64,000 nucleotides of DNA from Gambelia wislizenii (lineage: Eukaryota > Chordata > Lepidosauria > Squamata > Crotaphytidae): the NCBI GenBank assembly GCA_030847615.1, contig JAUMIR010000004.1, forward strand, positions 86,025,001 through 86,089,000, in the 5' to 3' direction. Position numbers and translations under genes: made by a program. A model generated the notes under the pieces. The model saw only the letters and a program-made list of their open reading frames with translations, did not search any database and was not told the origin of the DNA. Below, piece after piece: positions 44,722-57,089 of this stretch (the stretch's first letter is position 1; each line of letters begins with the position of its first letter).

Positions 44722-44812
44722 CAGGAATTTCAGCAGGTGCAGAAGTTACAAAAGTTGCACCAGCTGAAAGTCCCATTTCTATGTGACTTTTAAAGGTATA
44801 GGAGCCTTGTCA
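44722..44812. mobile_element. fragment of the 35467-type MITE
   Basis: AGGAATTTCAGCAGGTGC and CACCAGCTGAAAGTCCCA arms with TTTAAAGGTATAGGAGCC on the right. The left terminus is missing. Confidence 0.65.
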
Positions 44813-45369
44813 TCGTGTGCACCTGATCATTTTCCTAGCACTAGTTCAAATAACACCCCCAAGGGTAAAACACAAGCTTGCCTAATACTAGATTCAAGGC
44901 TGCAGCCTGAGCAAGCTGCAGCAGGTTTAGCAAACAGTACAGATTGCTGGGAAACAGAAGCAGTGGGGGGAAATATTTTTTTACTAACCACGAATTCATA
45001 ATGTAGACAGAGTCAGGCTTCACTTCCCGTGACAGTGTTATTTGTTTTATTTATTGCTACTGAGAGGTGTTCTCTTGGCAGATCCCACAACCTCTCTTCC
45101 TCAGAAGCTGCACAGGCAAGCGGAGGTAGACACAGGCCTGGTAGTGAATCTGCAGTGGGAAGAATGCATGATACAATTCCTGGCCATGTTCACATCCTGC
45201 TCACTTGCCACCAAGATAAGAAATATCTGGTGATGACTTCAGCTGGGTAACCCTCTATGAGTCACTGGAGCCTAGAGGAAATAATCACACTGTTTTTGAG
45301 GAAATACTGTATTCTTGTGTTGTGTGGCAGATAATGCTGGACACCCACTGTATCCAGCATTTGGGGGAG
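44813..45369. other. unassigned noncoding DNA
   Basis: No gene or repeat found. Confidence 0.5.
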
Positions 45370-45391
45370 GTGTGTGTGTGTGTGTGTGTGT
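45370..45391. repeat. (GT)n microsatellite
   Basis: Eleven GT units. Confidence 0.95.
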
Positions 45392-45784
45392 ACTACGTGC
45401 TACTTAGACTCTCTAAAAGCCTATTCTCAGCAGCTGTTCAAGGCTGGTATTACTTTGGAGAGGATAATTGTAGGCTTTTAAAAAGATAAATCCCTACAAT
45501 TCTGTTTTTAGGAGGCTTTTTTTGGTCCTTGTGAACTTTTTCTAAGAAGACTAAATTAAATAATAAAACCTTGAAAGAACCTGGAGAAATATGGGTCTTA
45601 TTTGTATCTATAGCATCTTGGGAAAACAAAAGGTTTCTTTACATTGAGCCAAACCTTTGGTCCTTCTAGCCAAATGGCTGGCAGCAGCTCTCCCGTGTCT
45701 CATGCAGGAATCTTTCCTAGCCCTATCTAGACATCTCTGGTGGTCTCCAGAGATGCATTTTAAACCATGTTTTAACAGAGATCT
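45392..45784. other. unassigned noncoding DNA
   Basis: Nothing recognised. Confidence 0.5.
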
Positions 45785-46140
45785 CTATCAGATTTATATC
45801 CCACCTTTCTCCCAAGATGGGATTCAAGGCAGTTTACAATAATTTTAAAAATACAACTAAAATAAAAGTTTTAAAAGAATTAAATTATTACTGTTGTTAA
45901 AATGTAACAATTAAAAGCACAACCAAGATTAAAAACATAATATCAATAAAAATTACAAACAATTAAATATCACGCTTACATGTATTTTAAACTGTGTTTT
46001 AAATTATATAAAAAATAATAATAAAATAATAGTCTCTTTAACCTTTGTTCCATACATTGTTTTAACTGTACTTTGTTTTAATCTTATACTGTAAACTGCC
46101 TTGGGCCCCATACTGGGAGAGAGATGGGAAATCAATTAAT
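45785..46140. repeat. opposed L2-like LINE 3' ends
   Basis: 45785-45970 is reverse-oriented (TTTATATCCCACCTTTCTCC, complement of the 3' end 'gggagaaaggtgggatataa'). 46050-46135 is forward (CTGTAAACTGCCTTGGGCCC, then GAGAGATGGGAAATCAATTA). Confidence 0.65.
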
Positions 46141-46142
46141 TG

Positions 46143-46360
46143 CTTATCACACTACACTGTTATAGTGCTATTATCCCACTTTAACTGCTATGGGTGCCTC
46201 CCATGGAATCCTGGGATTTGCAGTTTAGGGAGGGACATTTATAATTCTCAGCAAGATTGCTCTTAGGCCTCACTAAACTACAAACTCCAGAAATCCACAG
46301 GAGGCAGCCATAGCAGTTAAAGTGGAATAATATCACTAGAACAGTGGAGTGTGATATAAG
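46143..46360. mobile_element. 218-bp fold-back MITE
   Basis: CTTATCACACTACACTGTTATAG pairs with the right end CTAGAACAGTGGAGTGTGAT; CCCACTTTAACTGCTATGG pairs with CCATAGCAGTTAAAGTGG. Middle words GGAATCCTGGGATTTGCAG resemble 30701-30910, suggesting related interiors. Confidence 0.8.
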
Positions 46361-47024
46361 TCTGTCTACTATCCAACTACTAAGCAGGACTCAATTATGC
46401 TTAGCTTCAAAAATCAGACAAGACCTGGTATATTAAGGGTACTTCAGTTACTTTTGCTAGTGGCTGGACATGATATGGCAGTGATATGAGTGCAGTAAGG
46501 TGTGACATGTGAGTGTGGCTGTTATTTATACAGCACTGATACGTATACATAGCTATGAAATGTGTTTGGTTCTGTGGTGGCTTTCTTTTGGAGTCATGCT
46601 TAGTAAAAAGAATGGTGTTTTGTTTTTCCTGCTGCAGGGCCAACTTTGCACCTCTCTATCTTTACTCAGAGGCTCCATTGCTTTTGGCTGGCTTTTAGTT
46701 ATAATTTTTCTTTTGGGGAAATCCTACCTGACTTTGATGTATTTATTAGGTAAACAGTTATTCAGCATCCTTTAAAACTGGATTGGTGTAGTGGTGGCTT
46801 TGGAGCTATCAGAAAAGCCACCCAATCAGCATTCTGTACTGCTGACTTCTGCAAAAAGTGGGAAAAGTTTTGCAGCCCACTTTTACAGGAAAAACTGGTT
46901 GAGCTTGTATTCAGCACTCTGGGGAAAACTGCATGTCCTACAAAAAATGAGCAAATCCAAATCCACAGCAGGTTTATCCACCCTTCATATCATGTGTAGA
47001 ACTATACACAGTTCCATGTAGTTC
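46361..47024. other. unassigned noncoding DNA
   Basis: No gene; forward frames at 46509-47021 show no domain. Confidence 0.5.
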
Positions 47025-47027
47025 TAA

Positions 47028-47599
47028 GGGCTTTATCAGATGCAGCAAATATGGCATCATAAAGATGCCTAATGATTGCGAAAGGGTGCACATACCAGAC
47101 AATGACGTCCTTTCACAATGATGCAAAGTCTAAAAGCTGTTCTATTTTATTGATGGCCCAAGCCGTCAATAGATCTGCCATGGAACTTTGTTGCCAGCAT
47201 TGCTGGCATTTGAATCCTCGCACCATTGTGCTCATGTGAATACAGCATCAATGGGCAAACACTTCTGGCTGAGATCGTGACAGCTAGGTAGGGGACGCTC
47301 TTTTTATGACACCCCCCATGTACTTGAGATTTTAATGTGTGTATCTGTGCTGGTGTCTACGTTTTGTGTGTTTATTTTGCTTTAGTTTTTAAATTTCCCA
47401 TGCTCGTGTCTTCTCATGAGAATCAGCGAAATCTCAACCCCGGAAGTAAACGGAGCTCCATTTGTGCTCCATTACTGCTTGGGATGCCTTTTCACACTGC
47501 TTAAGGTAGGTCTCGTAGTGGTGGGTCTTTTGCCAGCATAAAAACGCTTCAAAATATGCTAGCAAAAGAACTTTTACAGAGGATGGTCTGATAAAGTCC
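47028..47599 (+). mobile_element. CTTTATCAGACG-type MITE, 572 bp
   Basis: GGGCTTTATCAGATGCAGC and GATGGTCTGATAAAGTCC with TAA duplicated (47025-47027, 47600-47602). Interior close to 41529-42181 and to the nested element at 27924-29470 (ACACTTCTGGCTGAGAT, TTTTAATGTGTGTAT). Confidence 0.92.
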
Positions 47600-47652
47600 T
47601 AAGTTAACATTCTGGTTGAGTGTGTACAAAGTAGTACCAGAGTAAGAAATTA

Positions 47653-47982
47653 GGACTTTTTCAGATGTCGATTTACCACGGAAGAAGGCTCGTAACACTC
47701 GCAAGGCTGCTGCATGGCAGGGGGCCTGTTACGTATGACGCCATTCCCCTGCCAAAATCAACTGTTTCCGTTCCAAGAGAGATCGGAGGCAGCCGCACCA
47801 TATTTGGCCATTTTTTATTCACGGGCAACTTCCGTGAGTAAAAAATGGCCAAATATGGCGCGGCTGCCTCCGATCTCTCGCGGCAGGGGGACAGTGTCGT
47901 ACAAAACAGGGGCCCTGCCGCGCAGCAGGCTCACAAGTGTTACGAGCCTTCTTCCACGGTAAATTGACGACTGAAAAATTTC
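47653..47982. mobile_element. 330-bp near-perfect palindromic MITE
   Basis: GGACTTTTTCAGATGTCG and CGACTGAAAAATTTC with TTA duplicated (47650-47652, 47983-47985). Arms such as GGAAGAAGGCTCGTAACAC / GTGTTACGAGCCTTCTTCC and GGCAGCCGCACCATATTTGG / CCAAATATGGCGCGGCTGCC pair almost without mismatch; the loop is near 47823-47835. CpG-rich compared with its surroundings. Confidence 0.95.
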
Positions 47983-48124
47983 TTAGTCTCAATTCTGTTT
48001 GTGGACAACATTGGTCCCATCATTTGCTCCATATTTCTGAGTCAGGCAAGACTGCATAGTAAAAAAGTTGGGTGGTATCAGTGTAAAATGGAAGCAAATT
48101 AGTGGTGTTCTTGCTTCAGAAGGC

Positions 48125-48740
48125 TGGCCCAATCTTTTATTTATTTTTATTCTATATCTATCCCACCCAATACAATTAGAGCTCAAGGAAGTGTGCAATA
48201 AACACATAATTTAGTTTTAAACCAATAAAAATAAATCAAATAACCTAAAATTAGCTAATACACATTGGAAATTGTTTAATGCAGTGTAGATGTGTAAATT
48301 GCTATTGCTTAAAAACAATTTGTAAGCCGCTCTGATAGCCATTGTGGCTGAAGGGCAGGGTATAAATACCTAATTGAATTAATTAAATTAAAAAACTATA
48401 TTAACCAATTTAAAAGAATTTTAAATAGTTTAAAACCATGTACATGTATAGATTTGGATAAAATCATGATACCTCAAAGTCTTTAATAAAAGGTCGTTTT
48501 TTAATTTGGCACCAGAATTGAACCAACATCAGCACCAGTGAGGTCTCCAACAGGAAGATATTCCACAACAGGGGTGCCATTTCAGAGAAGGCCCTCTCTC
48601 ACATTCTCCCACAGTGTACTGTACACACTGGCTGGACAGAGTGGAGGGACCCTCTTATCAGATCTCAATTCTCAGATAGGTGTGTTTAGGGACAGGCACT
48701 CCTTCAAGTATCAAGGTCCCAATCTTTTATGAGTAATGAC
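48125..48740. repeat. L2-like LINE 3' remnants
   Basis: TTTATTTTTATTCTATATCTATCCCACC at 48137 is a reverse-oriented 3' end. TTTGTAAGCCGCTCTGATAGCC at 48319 with GGGCAGGGTATAAATAC is a forward one. 48540-48740 (CATTTCAGAGAAGGCCCTCTC) resembles the reverse-oriented C-terminal part seen at 26250. Confidence 0.6.
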
Positions 48741-48790
48741 TCTGTATCTGTAACAGAAACTAGATGTGCAGATATATTAGCAGATGATAG

Positions 48791-48993
48791 GAGCCAGCAT
48801 AGCTTAGTGGTTTTGACTTTTGAACTACGACCCTGGAGACCAGAGTTTGAATCCCCGTTCAACCATGAAAACCCAATGGGTGACCTTGGGCAAGTCATAC
48901 ATTCTCAGCCCTCAGAAAACCCTGTGATAGGTTTGCCATAGGGTCACCATAAGTTGGAAACTACTTGAAGGCACACACAGTAGCAACAACAAA
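48791..48993 (+). mobile_element. squamate tRNA-derived SINE
   Basis: Head GAGCCAGCATAGCTTAGTGG (A-box region), B box GTTTGAATCCC at 48846, then ACCCAATGGGTGACCTTGGG, CATAAGTTGGAAACTACTTG and a (CAA)n-like tail. One internal section is shorter than in 24950-25196. Confidence 0.85.
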
Positions 48994-50539
48994 TAATGTC
49001 AGCCATTCTGTGGAAAGTGTCACTTGCTAATTTGTACGCATTCAGCTTTGTTAAATATATAGGTGTAGGCCACATTTTTCTAATCACTCAATAACTCTAG
49101 GATCAGAATTTTGCACTCAAGATAAACTTATATGTATCCCAATCTTCAAAGCATTTTAACTTCTTACATAAAGGTTAGGCTGAAGGATCATAGATTTCCC
49201 AAAGTTTCACAGCTGAGAAGAAAGCTGAGTTGTGTGTGTGTTTTAAAGTGCTATGACTTGCAACTTATATATTTTGTGCATACCATGCAAACTAAAATTT
49301 TGGGAGGTAGTGATGATCATCATATATATTTGACGTATTACTTTTCCTTCAAACTACCATTGGGGTCTATAGCACAGCTGAACACTGTGAATCTAAACAC
49401 CTGCCTTTCTCTCCTGCACAGAAATGCAATAGATTGTAAGAGGGATTGTTTTTAATATATATAACTTTGCCTCCATAACACCCAGACCAGCAGCTTTATG
49501 GTTGTATTAATTGTAGCTTTTGGCATAGAAGTGGTGTGCTAAATATGACTTGACATTCATGCTTCTCAAGATGCTGCAATTAGTACTCATCCCACTGTGT
49601 AAGCAGGTTCCCTTAAGGTATGTACTTGAACTTGGAGATTCTGCTAGGGAGTGATAAATGGGGTGGCCAATCCTCAGCCTGAAAAGAGAGGACTTCAAGT
49701 CCACAAGCCAACCAATCACTGTTTAACAAGGGAGACCCAACTTAATGGACATCTTCTGTTATAGTTATTAATGGCTGGCAAAATCCAGATAAGGAAACAA
49801 AACCATCATTTTAAATGTAAAATGTAAGATCACCCCCTCTAAAAAAAAAGAACACCGGCATCTGCTCCAGGCAGGCTACCTTTTCTCTGCCCAAGATTCT
49901 GTGCCTCTAACTGAAGCAGGACAGAGATGAAAATTCAAGTAGTTTAGCTTTCAAATTTTTGAAGCGCCACACCTGTTGAACTTCTTTTGCTCATGTCCCC
50001 ATCAGAACATCAGAAAAGGGGTGGCATATCTTCTGTTTTCTCCATCAGTTTAAACAAATCATCACATGGGTAAACCCTGAGGTCTTGAAAGCACGCATCA
50101 ATCACAGGATAGTACCCTGTAGGTTAAAACTGGAGTCAGCTCAGTTCTCTTTCTTCATACTTCTGTCAGCATATTATGTAGCCAATGTGATTTTAAAAGG
50201 CAGTGCCAAGGTCACAAGGTTTGCCACATTTTGCCAGACTACTGCATGACAGGTTGTGAGCTCTTCTTGGATTCTTTCTTGCTACACATCCCAGTGTTTG
50301 GGTTTGATGTTGTTGTTTTCCTTAAAACCAACAACACATATGTCAGTGTCTGTAGCATCAGCAGATTTTGGGCAGTCCTCCAACAACCAGTCAGTCTGCA
50401 CATCTAAACCGCAGTGTCCTTCAAATTGTCAGTGCCTTACCTAAGGAATGTACTCTTAGGCAGCCAACACATATCAGAGGGTGCCAGACCTTTTGTAGGA
50501 AATGGATTGAAATGTTACATGGGATAGTTAATTTTGTCA
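48994..50539. other. unassigned noncoding DNA
   Basis: 1.5 kb with no gene or repeat recognised. Confidence 0.5.
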
Positions 50540-50758
50540 CATTTGTATTCCACCCCAACTCCAAGGCAGTCAGGATGCTCTAAAGGGGTGTACTCCAATC
50601 CTTGAACTCACAACTTCATGAGGCAGCTTAGGCTATGAAAAATTGAGTGAGATAGGATCAGCCAATGAGCATCCTGATGAGATCTAAGCAAAAATTTGAA
50701 CTTGGGTCTTGGCAGTTCAAATCTAGCCCATTATTACACTTAATCTCATACTACACAT
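50540..50758 (-). repeat. MIR-like SINE
   Basis: TTTGAACTTGGGTCTTGGCA and TCAAATCTAGCCCATTATTACAC (50695-50740) match the reverse complement of a MIR head; core-like sequence leads leftward to an L2-type tail (TCCACCCCAACTCCAAGGC). Confidence 0.6.
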
Positions 50759-51387
50759 GGGTGTTGTCTATATGGGGGGGGGGAGGATGTGGATTGATGT
50801 GCACTAACCCCAATTCAAAGCAGCCTCAATTTGTCTTAATGGTTTTTTGGCAAAATCACAGGCATGCAAAGCTATCCACTTTTGTTGTTCTAATGGGCAT
50901 ACCTGCAAATCAAGATGGCAGGTGCAAGTGAATTACTCGCATTTTTATTTTCCCCAGTTGCCGCTGCTGAACAAAGTTAAGGTACAAAAGTGGGATATTT
51001 CACCTAAATAAATTTTAAAATGTGGGGGAAGGCTGTTTCATCACCTCAGCACATGATCGCTAAGGCAAAAATCCAACATTACAGTTCCAGGTGCTTGCCT
51101 TGTTAGGAAGTTTTGCCCCCTGCCCACATCCAACCAATCAGCTTTCCACTTCTGCTCATATCGTGAATGAGAATGAATGCAAATCAGATTGTTCCAATGA
51201 GCAGGAATACGCACTCCCTGTGGAGCTTTTAAAAAACTTCAGTAAAAGCCGCAAAGGCTTTCCCTTTGGAGTTTTTGGTGGATTTGCCCCCCCCTTCTGA
51301 ATACTGTGGATTGATGCGGGATGGCATTTAGACAAATTGTATTCTCCTCAGATTCTAGGAGGGTATTTTTGCCATTTAGACAACCCC
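50759..51387 (-). mobile_element. family A MITE, inverted copy, 629 bp
   Basis: GGGTGTTGTCTATATGG and GCCATTTAGACAACCCC are the ends. Its reverse complement matches 57544-58184 in blocks: AGAATAC/AATTCAATGGGAACAC, GCTGATTGGTTGGATG, TTCCTAACAAGGCAAGC, GTAATTCACTTGCA. Confidence 0.8.
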
Positions 51388-53349
51388 TTGATCTCATATT
51401 ACATATAAATGTACTAGACAAGAGAGGGGAACTTCTGGCCTCTGGGCTTAATTCAGTCTTTTGAGAATCCTCATGCAAATATCTTCTACCCCTTTCTCCT
51501 GATTTCTCTGGGAAATCAGAGAAAAGGAACTATTTTATGTCTGGAAGGGTTCTGCATGACATAGGTGTTCTCATTTTGAGAGTACTGAGGTTTTGCATAG
51601 CACAAGAGCTCCCATTTGCAGACTGGCAAAGCTTTGTATGCTTGACAACTGTGGTACAGTACTGGACCCTGGTAAAATTTAGATGTAGCTCCACCATGTT
51701 GTGTCCCACCCACCACTAGAAGACAGTCTTTGAGGCTTTGGCCAGATTGGAAGTTGGGCTAAAAAGGGTTCTCCACTATGGCATAGATGCTGCCAAAATA
51801 CAACAGAAGGAAAAATCCAGATTAAAAATTGCAAAAAGAAAACCCCAAAAACCCAGGTGTTGTTGCATGGAAAAATCCCCATGACGATACCATCTGAGGA
51901 ACTGCAAAAAATAAGCCAGACTTTATACTCACTTGCTGGTGAAAACATATTTGCTTTCTGGAACAGCTTTAATATCAAACCTGGCTCCAAAGCACTGAAA
52001 AGCTGTGGAATAATTTTACCATATGTAAAAAGCACAACACACTTGCTGCTCCTTACACAGCATTAGGCTGGGTAAGGTGGATGCCCCAGGCAGCAGATGC
52101 GAGAGATATGGAGCAGCAGTGACGTGCTAGAGGACTGAGCTGTGTGCTCCCTGTGGCCTGCCCTGCACCTTCTGGGTTGCTGCCTTTGGGTCCAACAGAA
52201 AACTTTGTCAGCTGGAAGGACTGAAGTAAGATTCAACATCTATCCACTTGGCTTCTGTACATGGAAGGGGAGGGGATCTTGTTCTTCACTTCAGGCAGCA
52301 AAATGTCTTGGGTGATCTATAATAAATTCAAGACTTTCTGCTTATGAAGTCACCCACATGGTCAAATTTCAACATTTTCTGGTGTAAATCCATATGATAA
52401 GTAATCCAGTTGCACTCAGTGGAGCAACTCAGTTGTATGCAATTAATTCAACTGGTAAATCAATTCACATTTTATATTAAATGTTAGCTATATAGCATAG
52501 CAGAGAGCTGTGGGATATGAATCTAGCTTCAGAATTACTTAAAATCCCTGGATAATATCCTTTCTAGTTGTGATTTTTAAACATCTTTTATGGATCATTT
52601 TTTTTAATGGTTATGCAATTTGCTGCTGGTTCTAGTCCCTTGGGTAAACACAAGAGCAGGCAAATTTGCAAAACACGTCTGCATGCCAAGGTGACTCTAA
52701 AGGCTCCTGCTATCAGGTAAACACATAATTAGCATGTTTGCAAATAAATTGATTATGCACATGATTGAAGCTGGTTCTGGCTGCTGTATAAATATCATGT
52801 CTTTTTTTTAAAGTTGCATAATGAGTTATTTACTCATTACCAAGCTCTATTGTCTGCTAGGTTTCTGCTTATGCACAGCCAGTCAATACTCTATTGTAAA
52901 CAGGTGGCTCTTGTGCTCTGGCTGCAATGCAGGTTTACTGCATGTGCCACATCTAGAATTGAACGTAAGCTGCAAAAACATTTCTTCTTCTTCCAATAAG
53001 CCAAGCCTATTTATCTCTTTGCTCTCTTTGTTCTTTTTTTCCCCACTGTCCAGATTATAAAATCAAGATCATCAAGCAATTTTTGCTTGTTCTTTCACAA
53101 ATAGATAGATAGCAGAAGAAGAAGAAACAATCCTACAGAAGTTTACCTTTTTAATATTTTGTTTCATACCAAACATATATTTATTCTTGGACTGACTAAA
53201 GTACCAGCTCATTCTCTCTTTTGTCTAAATGTTGATATTGGGCACCCAGCATATCCACCATCCCAACAGTCACTTTGGGTATTTTAAAATGTCAGACACA
53301 GCTCATCTACACAGCTTAGGGCTCCCTGCTGGCATATTCTGGATGCAAA
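51388..53349. other. unassigned noncoding DNA
   Basis: No gene. 52560-52800 is repeat-free and packed with AT-rich transcription-factor-like words (GTAAACA, TAATTA, ATTGATTATGCA), so it is the best conserved-noncoding-element candidate in the window by appearance only. Confidence 0.5.
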
Positions 53350-53462
53350 TTTTTAAACAGAGGCTGGATGGCCATCTGTTGCAAATGCTTTGATTGTGTA
53401 TTCCTGCAGGGGGTTGGACTAGATGGCCCTTGTGGTCTCTTCCAACTCTATGATTCTATGAT
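53350..53462 (+). repeat. CR1 3' tail
   Basis: TTTTTAAACAGAGGCTGGATG to CTCTATGATTCTATGAT. Confidence 0.9.
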
Positions 53463-54076
53463 CTGGCCCATCCCTCCCGTTACTGGCACAAAACAGGGTG
53501 GAGTCCACAACAGAATGGAGTCCAGCCTGTACCTGCAGCCAACACCATCCTGCCCATGTCCCACTTTCTGGATCCAGGCAGGAGGCCCGTATGTGAGCAA
53601 CATCCCCTGCATGTGACCAGCCTGTTCACATGCTGCAGACCCGCTTTCTCAATCCAAAGAGTGTGATGCGGACGGCAGCTGCAGTGATGGACCAGCATGG
53701 CGGTAGGGCCTCTTGTGGTCCAGCGAGGCCTGAATTGTTTCTTCCAAAGATAAACAGTTTTTTTCCAGGTATTTTAATAGAACTGTTTATTGGGCTTTAT
53801 CCTGTCTTGGCCCCAGGCATCATAAGGACTGCCCAGTGGCAAAATGGGGCAAAAGCCCTGCATCATTAGGACTGCAGGACTCAAAGATGGGGCCAAGATG
53901 GGGTAAATAGCCCAGCTAGACAAGGTTTCAGTAAAGCTAGTTGCCCAAATCCAAATGCACTCTTCTAAGAGATGCTACAGAGCAGCCCTGATTTCCTTTA
54001 CATCTGTTCAGTTCACCCTCTCTATTCCGCTGCAGTTTGCTTCCACAGCTGAGCTTAGAAAGTTTTGGTGTTGGTG
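53463..54076. other. unassigned noncoding DNA
   Basis: No gene or repeat recognised. Confidence 0.5.
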
Positions 54077-54131
54077 TCGTCATCGTTGTCGTCATCATCA
54101 TCATCATCATCACTGTTATCGTCATCATCAT
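54077..54131. repeat. (CAT)n/(CGT) interrupted microsatellite
   Basis: Runs of ATC triplets with interruptions; produces a false Met/Thr-rich reverse frame at 53937-54131. Confidence 0.95.
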
Positions 54132-54300
54132 TTATTGATTTATATATATATAGTGCCATCACTGTACATGGCACTTTTACAAGTAAAAGAACTACAAAAC
54201 AGTTCCCTCCCCTCAGGCTTACAATCTAATTAAGACATGACACAAATGGAAAAAGGAATGGCAGTGTGGGAGGGGATTAAGTGCAGCAGATACTGCTCAT
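54132..54300 (+). repeat. unnamed interspersed repeat
   Basis: ATAGTGCCATCACTGTACATGG then CTCAGGCTTACAATCTAATT is a sequence I recognise as repeated in reptile genomes; only one copy lies in this window, so the call rests on general familiarity. Confidence 0.4.
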
Positions 54301-54507
54301 TTTTTCTCTTCCTCCCAGACCAGGCCAGGCCAAGGCAATGGCAATTGGGATGGAGGGAGAGCCTTTTACTTTTTTAATTACTTTTTAAGTTACTTTTTAA
54401 AAGTTGTTTTACAATTTCAAGGTCTCAAAACTAGTTAGTTACTACTGAAGTTATGAGATTTAAAAAGTAATCAGTTATTTCCTTTATTTTCACATCCTAT
54501 TAAAATA

Positions 54508-54733
54508 TTAGAGCCAGCCTGGTGTAGTGGTTTGAGTGTTGGACTAGGACAGTGGGAGACCAAGATTTGAATCCCCGCTTGGCCATGGAAACCCACTGGG
54601 TGATCTTGGGCCAAGTTACACTCGCTCAACCTCAGAGGAAACCCTCTAAACAAATTCTGTCAAGGAAATCCTGTAATAGATTTGTCTTACTGTAGTCATA
54701 GGTCAGAAATGAGTTGAAGGCACATAATAACAA
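54508..54733 (+). mobile_element. squamate tRNA-derived SINE with 9-bp duplication
   Basis: ATTAAAATA occurs at 54499-54507 and 54734-54742, flanking GAGCCAGCCTGGTGTAGTGG (A-box region), GATTTGAATCCC (B box, 54568-54579), CCATGGAAACCCACTGGG and a GAGTTGAAGGCACATAATAAC end. Confidence 0.92.
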
Positions 54734-54742
54734 ATTAAAATA

Positions 54743-56958
54743 GTTAATTGTTGGCTGCTTTCAAAAACAGATACAGTTACATCACAAAAGGAGGAGGAAG
54801 TTATCCCTCCTTACACTACAGTCTTAATGTAACTTAGCTATGACTTACTAAAAATAATTAATTGCAAATAACTAATTATTTACAACTGATTTCTCATAAT
54901 AAAATATACTGTAGTTTCAGCAGGATTCTCCTATGAGCTTAACAGAGGAAAATTGGTACAGCCCATGATCCAGCCTCATCTAAGAGAAAGTGTTTTTCCT
55001 GGGAAATAAATATAGGTAGCTAGAGACTAGCTACCAGGAAGAGCATGCTACTATCATCACAGTTAAAATCTTTGATAGAATAAAGCTACACGGCATCCTC
55101 TCCAAAAGCTTATTGGGTTTCGGCCAGTAGAAGATACCCTTGTAATAAGCACACACGGTAACAAGTGAAATACACTGAGGTAGATCATTCTAATGTGACA
55201 GAAAGAAATCTACAATGTCATAAATGGTAATGCTTAATATCATCAGAGAAAGCATGAAGTAGGAATTGTATAGCACTACAACAACCTGCAGTGCTGCATT
55301 ACAGCACATTCTTCATATAGAAGTGTCCCAAAATATATGAGAGATAATTCATCATGAAGAAGACAGGCAGAGACAAATAAGGTTTGAGGGAGACATTTGG
55401 GAAGAGGAGACATCTTGGAAAGATTTATAGAATAGGCCAAGCAGGGAAAAGAAAGGAGAAAATGATAACTCTTCTTTGTTCCAGTGCGAGGATGGAGAAA
55501 AATTCCAGATGCTGGAGGTCTGTGATGAGATAGGCTGTCAAGCTCCTATCTATTGTAGATTTTTTTCTAGTCAGAAAAGTGTGGATTCCCATTCTCATCC
55601 AGTGACAGAGGAATCACTGCCTGGTGCCCACCTACATCTATTCCTTGGTGTCAGTTGTCACCTGAGGTCTGAATTTATTGCAAGTATCATGCCAAGCCCC
55701 TAAAGGGGTAAATGATAGCATTGTAGCTATTTTTCACTGCAGCATTTTGTTTCTGTAGTTTTTCTCTGTCCATTCACACTCAACCTCCTCCAAACACTGA
55801 ATTATCCAAGCTGTATATTAGTCAGATCTGAACCTGAAGAGGTTTGTTTATACTGGCAATTTACCATAGGAAACATCTACCAGCCTGGGAAGTTTCATAC
55901 TTCTGTATCCATAGCTCCACATTTTAGAAAGTTAGCTAAGATTAATTTAGTTAATGGGAAAAAATGCTGCAATACTTCAAAGTGTCCAATGGTAAAATAT
56001 CAGAAAATTTGAACGGTTCAGGCAGTAACTATTGTCTCCCCAGGAAAGAAAAAGCCAGAAATGACTGCTCCCACCTACCTTTTCATGATCAGAAAGATCT
56101 ATACTTTCACAAAGAAGTGATGAGAAGGGGAACACAAATAATCACAAATAGAGAAGGACGATTTAAAAATAACAGAAATGCAAAATGTGAAGATACAAGT
56201 TCCAGAACAAGGGCAGCACTACAAGATGTAAACTACTAAGTGCATTTGACCTCTTTACCCCATCTGTTACGTAAACGTACATAGGCACACATGCAAAAGC
56301 TTTGTGTGGTGCCATGCCGAATGGCATTTTTGGCCACAACTGAGTCCTACAGATAGGCAATATTTGTGGAGATCACAATTTGTGAAGCTCATTGAAGGGG
56401 ACATCTGGAGAAGCGTGGACTGGGATCACCATTTGCCACACCTAGCTGTGTGCTGCCACCATAAATTGAAATATGCATATTATATTGGTATACAAATACA
56501 CATCTGAGGTCTCCAAGTATTTAGAAATTTCTGGGTTTCACTGCTTACTTGCATTTGGTTTTCTGATGGATAAGGTCAATGGAGGATCATTGGCATGCTG
56601 TAATATGTGTTTTTGCATACAAAAGTACAAGTGTAGCATATGTGGAGGTTCATAGCTTAAAACTGTAACAGATACCCACAAATCTTCTACAACTCCAAGT
56701 AACAAATTTCTGATCTTCAGCCTATGTGTGTCAAATTATATGTTGATTGCTTTTATACAGGGTTCCTTGGACAAGATTTTATTGTGTATGTTGCCCTACT
56801 CTGAGCATGAAATTTTACATCTCTTCCATTTCGAGTCCTCCTGTGTTTCCCCTCTGCTTTTTCCATCTTTTCTTTCTTAACACATGCACACAACATTGTT
56901 AAATAAAGAATACCTGCACAGTGCCTTTAACTTGTTGGTGCTTGGACTGTTTGTCTTG
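54743..56958. other. unassigned noncoding DNA
   Basis: Over 2 kb without recognised genes or repeats. Several short forward frames (55476-55703, 55964-56239) lack domains. Confidence 0.5.
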
Positions 56959-57089
56959 CAGTGGGTTTCCAACTTTGGTTCCCCACATGCTGGACTTCAG
57001 CTCCCAGAATTTCTGCCCATTGGCCATGCTGGCTGAGGATTCCAGGGCTTGTCCAACACCATCTGGAGGCCCAGTTTGGGAAACCACTG
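56959..57089. mobile_element. hAT-Charlie-like fold-back MITE
   Basis: CAGTGGGTTTCCAACTTTGG and CCAGTTTGGGAAACCACTG are inverted ends; ACTTCAGCTCCCAGAATTTC and GAGGATTCCAGGGC are the inner arms. Same group as 24693-24827. No 8-bp duplication visible. Confidence 0.75.

Noticed and set aside
47653..47982. miRNA precursor
   Set aside because: Far longer and more perfectly paired than a pre-miRNA, with transposon ends and a target duplication.
53937..54131. Met/Thr-rich reverse ORF
   Set aside because: Product of the CAT microsatellite.
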